Of a DNA stretch of 48,222 nucleotides, positions 46,183 to 48,222 are shown in pieces. Position 1 is the first letter of the stretch. Each line of letters begins with the position of its first letter. The notes below the pieces were generated by a model that was not told where the DNA came from, made no database searches, and saw only the letters and a program-made list of their open reading frames with translations. Source of the stretch: a virus; IMG/VR virus record IMGVR_UViG_3300025120_000098, positions 1 through 48,222 of that record; one strand, written 5' to 3'. The translations under genes were made by a program, and so were the position numbers.

Positions 46183-46347
46183 ATGCCTCATGGATCTGTG
46201 ACTAAAAACGATATCTTGGTTAGAGTCTACAAGATAAAGAATGAACTTTATGATGAGGATCCTTCTACTCATCCTGGTCAGTGGCATGATGGTGCTCACT
46301 ATTCTTTAGATAAAATTCTAGATCTTCTTCAAGAATATACGCAATGA
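46183..46347 (+). CDS. Small soluble protein (54 aa)
   Basis: ATG 46183 to TGA 46345-46347, encoding MPHGSVTKNDILVRVYKIKN followed by a His/Asp-rich middle (STHPGQWHDGAHYSLDKIL). It lies 3 nt after the preceding stop and overlaps the halogenase-like start (ATGA), so probably co-translated with it. No family recognised. Confidence 0.6.
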   Translation: MPHGSVTKNDILVRVYKIKNELYDEDPSTHPGQWHDGAHYSLDKILDLLQEYTQ

Positions 46348-47474
46348 AAATTGCAATCATTGGCGGTGGCAACGGTGGATTGGCCACCGCTTTAATTTTA
46401 AAGAGGAACTGGTATAAACAAATCTCTGAGATAGAGATCTACTATGATCCTAATGTCCCTATTGAAAAAGTGGGACAAGGATCTTTAGTTACTTTTGCAG
46501 CTCTGTTGACTGAGACTACAAATATTAATTGGTATGACAATCCTATCGATGCCACATTTAAGACAGGTATTTTATATGATGGGTGGGGTACAAAGGTAGA
46601 TAAGTTTATTCATCCATTCCCTATGGATGTCATAGCGTTGCATTACTCTCCATCAAAGCTGAGAGAGTTAATGATGCAACGAAATTTTTGTAAGTTTACT
46701 GAAGCAAATATCACAGACCCTAGTCAGGTAGATGCAGATATTGTATTTGACTGTAGAGGAAAACCAGAAGACTTCACAGACTATCATGTCCTGAAGAATC
46801 CACTGAACTCTGTCGTGCTTGGATCTGGTCCAGTCAAACCACAGCAACTCTGGTCAGATTGTATTGCGACTCCACATGGATGGTGCTTTGGTATTCCTGC
46901 CAAGAACTCTATGAATTATGGTTACCTATACAATAATGAGCTGACTGATGAAGCAGAAGCGGCATCCACCATGGAACAAATGTTTGGTGTTGCTCCTGGA
47001 GATAGATTCAGTTTCAGTAATTACATCGCCAAGAATCCTATTCAAGATGATGAGAGAGTATTCTTAAATGGCAATCGATTGATGTTCATCGAACCGATGG
47101 AAGCAACATCGACAGAATCGTATGTTCGTTGGGCGGGTCGCGTCGGTCAGTGCCTGTTTGAAGGTCATGATCTTGAGAATGCTGTAGAGGAATATTATAA
47201 AGAGATTGTGGAGATCCAGAATTTTATCCTCTGGCACTACGCTGCGGGGTCAAAATATGATACAATATTCTGGCAGAAAGCAAAGGAGATGGCACGGTCA
47301 CACGAGTATGACGACAGGTTCTTTGAGTATTTGAACTACTCCAAAGCTCTGAATCACATTGATGATGAAGATGATGGGGATGATGAGTATGGTCAGTGGA
47401 TTGCTTCCAACTTCCGTAACTGGCTAGACAATACCGATCAAACAACTGCCCCATACTGGGGCACTGCTGCTTGA
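46344..47474 (+). CDS. Flavin-dependent (tryptophan) halogenase-like protein
   Basis: 376-residue FAD protein of the tryptophan-halogenase family (bacterial PrnA/RebH are ~530 aa, so this is shorter). GGGNGGLATALILKR (7-21) binds FAD; ATFKTGILYDGW contains K73, aligned with the catalytic Lys of PrnA; GWCFGIP replaces the usual GWxWxIP with Phe at the second Trp; GYLYNN and FIEPMEATSTES (catalytic Glu region) are present. Substrate unknown; halogenation is not proved. It directly precedes psbA, whose promoter overlaps its stop. Confidence 0.8.
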   Translation: MKIAIIGGGNGGLATALILKRNWYKQISEIEIYYDPNVPIEKVGQGSLVTFAALLTETTNINWYDNPIDATFKTGILYDGWGTKVDKFIHPFPMDVIALHYSPSKLRELMMQRNFCKFTEANITDPSQVDADIVFDCRGKPEDFTDYHVLKNPLNSVVLGSGPVKPQQLWSDCIATPHGWCFGIPAKNSMNYGYLYNNELTDEAEAASTMEQMFGVAPGDRFSFSNYIAKNPIQDDERVFLNGNRLMFIEPMEATSTESYVRWAGRVGQCLFEGHDLENAVEEYYKEIVEIQNFILWHYAAGSKYDTIFWQKAKEMARSHEYDDRFFEYLNYSKALNHIDDEDDGDDEYGQWIASNFRNWLDNTDQTTAPYWGTAA

Positions 47475-47499
47475 CACCACGACACTTTTCTGTTATTAT
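47471..47499 (+). promoter_or_regulatory. Sigma70-type promoter of psbA
   Basis: TTGACA (47471-47476, overlapping the previous stop), 17-nt spacer, TATTAT (47494-47499). Confidence 0.75.
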
Positions 47500-47504
47500 A
47501 AATA
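47497..47504 (+). promoter_or_regulatory. T4-type late promoter of psbA
   Basis: Exact TATAAATA overlapping the last three bases of the sigma70 -10, so both promoter classes would start at nearly the same base and give the same leader. Confidence 0.75.
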
Positions 47505-47513
47505 AGTCGAGAG

Positions 47514-47648
47514 GTTAAGGAACCAACACATTCCTTAACGGTTCGTAACACGCCTTACCAAGACTAAACAGCGTGTCTAAAAAACAGTCTTTCATACCTG
47601 CCTCTAAGGGTGAGACAGGAATAGTAAAACCATCATTTCCCTGATGAT
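47514..47648 (+). promoter_or_regulatory. Structured psbA 5' leader with stem-loops
   Basis: Read by eye: stem 1 GTTAAGGAA/TTCCTTAAC (47514-47522 with 47531-47539, 9 perfect pairs); stem 2 ACACGC/GCGTGT (47548-47553 with 47571-47576); stem 3 CCTG.CTC/GAG.CAGG (47597-47619, one mismatch); stem 4 ATCAT/ATGAT (47632-47648). The region has no long reading frame and is the longest untranslated leader in the window. Confidence 0.6.
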
Positions 47649-47666
47649 CTTACTTTTTTCAATTCA

Positions 47667-48222
47667 ATGGCTAACGCTACACTTCAACAACAACAAACAA
47701 CCTCCGCGTGGGATTCGTTCTGCGAGTGGGTAACTTCTACCAATAACCGCCTCTATGTCGGTTGGTTCGGCGTACTGATGATCCCAACTCTGTTGGCAGC
47801 AACCATCTGTTTCATCATCGCCTTCGTCGCTGCTCCCCCTGTGGACATCGACGGCATCCGTGAACCCGTAGCTGGTTCACTCATGTATGGTAACAACATC
47901 ATCTCTGGTGCAGTTGTTCCATCTTCCAACGCAATTGGTCTTCACTTCTATCCCATCTGGGAAGCCGCATCACTTGATGAGTGGCTGTATAATGGTGGTC
48001 CTTTCCAACTCGTAATCTTTCACTTCCTCATTGGCATCTTCTGCTACATGGGTCGTGAGTGGGAACTTTCTTACCGTTTAGGTATGCGTCCATGGATCTG
48101 TGTTGCCTACTCGGCACCAGTAGCTGCAGCGAGTGCAGTATTCCTCGTCTATCCTTTCGGTCAAGGTTCATTCTCCGATGCTATGCCTCTTGGTATCTCT
48201 GGTACTTTTAACTACATGCTTG
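47667..48222 (+). CDS. psbA: Photosystem II D1 protein PsbA (5' part)
   Basis: The open frame from ATG 47667 continues past the right edge; about 185 codons are visible of the ~360 expected. The translation is unmistakably D1: [36 protein letters not shown] (first membrane helix), [53 protein letters not shown] and [10 protein letters not shown]. The N-terminal [15 protein letters not shown] is a Gln-rich variant of the cyanobacterial start. Phage psbA replaces photodamaged host D1 during infection. No intron is present in the visible half. Preceded by overlapping early and late promoters. Confidence 0.97.
   Translation, partial: MANATLQQQQTTSAWDSFCEWVTSTNNRLYVGWFGVLMIPTLLAATICFIIAFVAAPPVDIDGIREPVAGSLMYGNNIISGAVVPSSNAIGLHFYPIWEAASLDEWLYNGGPFQLVIFHFLIGIFCYMGREWELSYRLGMRPWICVAYSAPVAAASAVFLVYPFGQGSFSDAMPLGISGTFNYML

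Noticed and set aside
47667-48222. Group I intron in psbA as known from phage S-PM2
   Set aside because: The visible 185 codons are uninterrupted; the remaining half is outside the window so its status is unknown.

Overview
The window is a stretch of a T4-like cyanophage genome (a myovirus of marine Synechococcus or Prochlorococcus). This rests on the T4 replication core (gp45, gp44, gp62, RegA, gp43, UvsX, gp41, gp61), all on the + strand in cyanophage-like order, together with cyanobacterial photosynthesis genes (two high-light-inducible proteins and psbA), CobS, MazG, NrdA/NrdB and an Hsp20. Genes are packed with ATGA or TGATG overlaps; the largest gap without a gene is the ~190-nt psbA leader, so no stretch over 300 bases is empty.

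Layout. (1) 1-15.6 kb, replication and recombination: an unidentified C-terminus, CobS-like ATPase, DUF3310 protein, sliding clamp, clamp loader gp44, two methyltransferase-type genes inserted before clamp loader gp62, RegA, Hsp20, two small similar proteins, DNA polymerase, UvsX, helicase gp41, a 2OG-oxygenase-like protein and MazG. (2) 15.6-22.2 kb: small unknowns, a PD-(D/E)XK-like nuclease, a 2OG oxygenase, a nucleotidyltransferase fusion, lysine-rich virion-type proteins and a coiled-coil membrane protein. (3) 22.2-28.7 kb: primase gp61, NrdA, NrdB, a hidden 42-codon gene, and a 667-residue modular protein. (4) 28.7-33.9 kb: a GIY-YIG-like nuclease, five consecutive 2OG-Fe(II) oxygenase-type genes, three tRNA genes (Arg, Thr, Val) fitted into the gaps, small proteins and a glutaredoxin variant. 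(5) 33.97-43.8 kb: eleven glycan genes: GDP-mannose dehydratase, a sugar C-methyltransferase, GDP-fucose synthase, a GT11 fucosyltransferase, a GT6 (blood-group A/B type) transferase, an FkbM-type methyltransferase and five further glycosyltransferases. (6) 43.9-48.2 kb: an exported beta-barrel-like protein, an hli operon, a peroxiredoxin, a flavin-dependent halogenase-like gene and the 5' part of psbA.

How it fits together. Regions 1 and 3 copy the genome and supply dNTPs. Region 6 keeps the infected cell photosynthetically active. Region 5 could make GDP-L-fucose and place it on a glycan, with a GT6 enzyme extending a fucosylated acceptor, an arrangement formally parallel to H/ABO antigen synthesis. 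Expression appears two-phased: sigma70-like promoters (best at 44562-44590 and 29646-29674) and T4-late-type TATAAATA boxes (18603, 20183, 43808, 47497); psbA carries both kinds overlapping, followed by a leader with several predicted stem-loops.

All assignments come from reading motifs in the translations; no database search or folding program was run.
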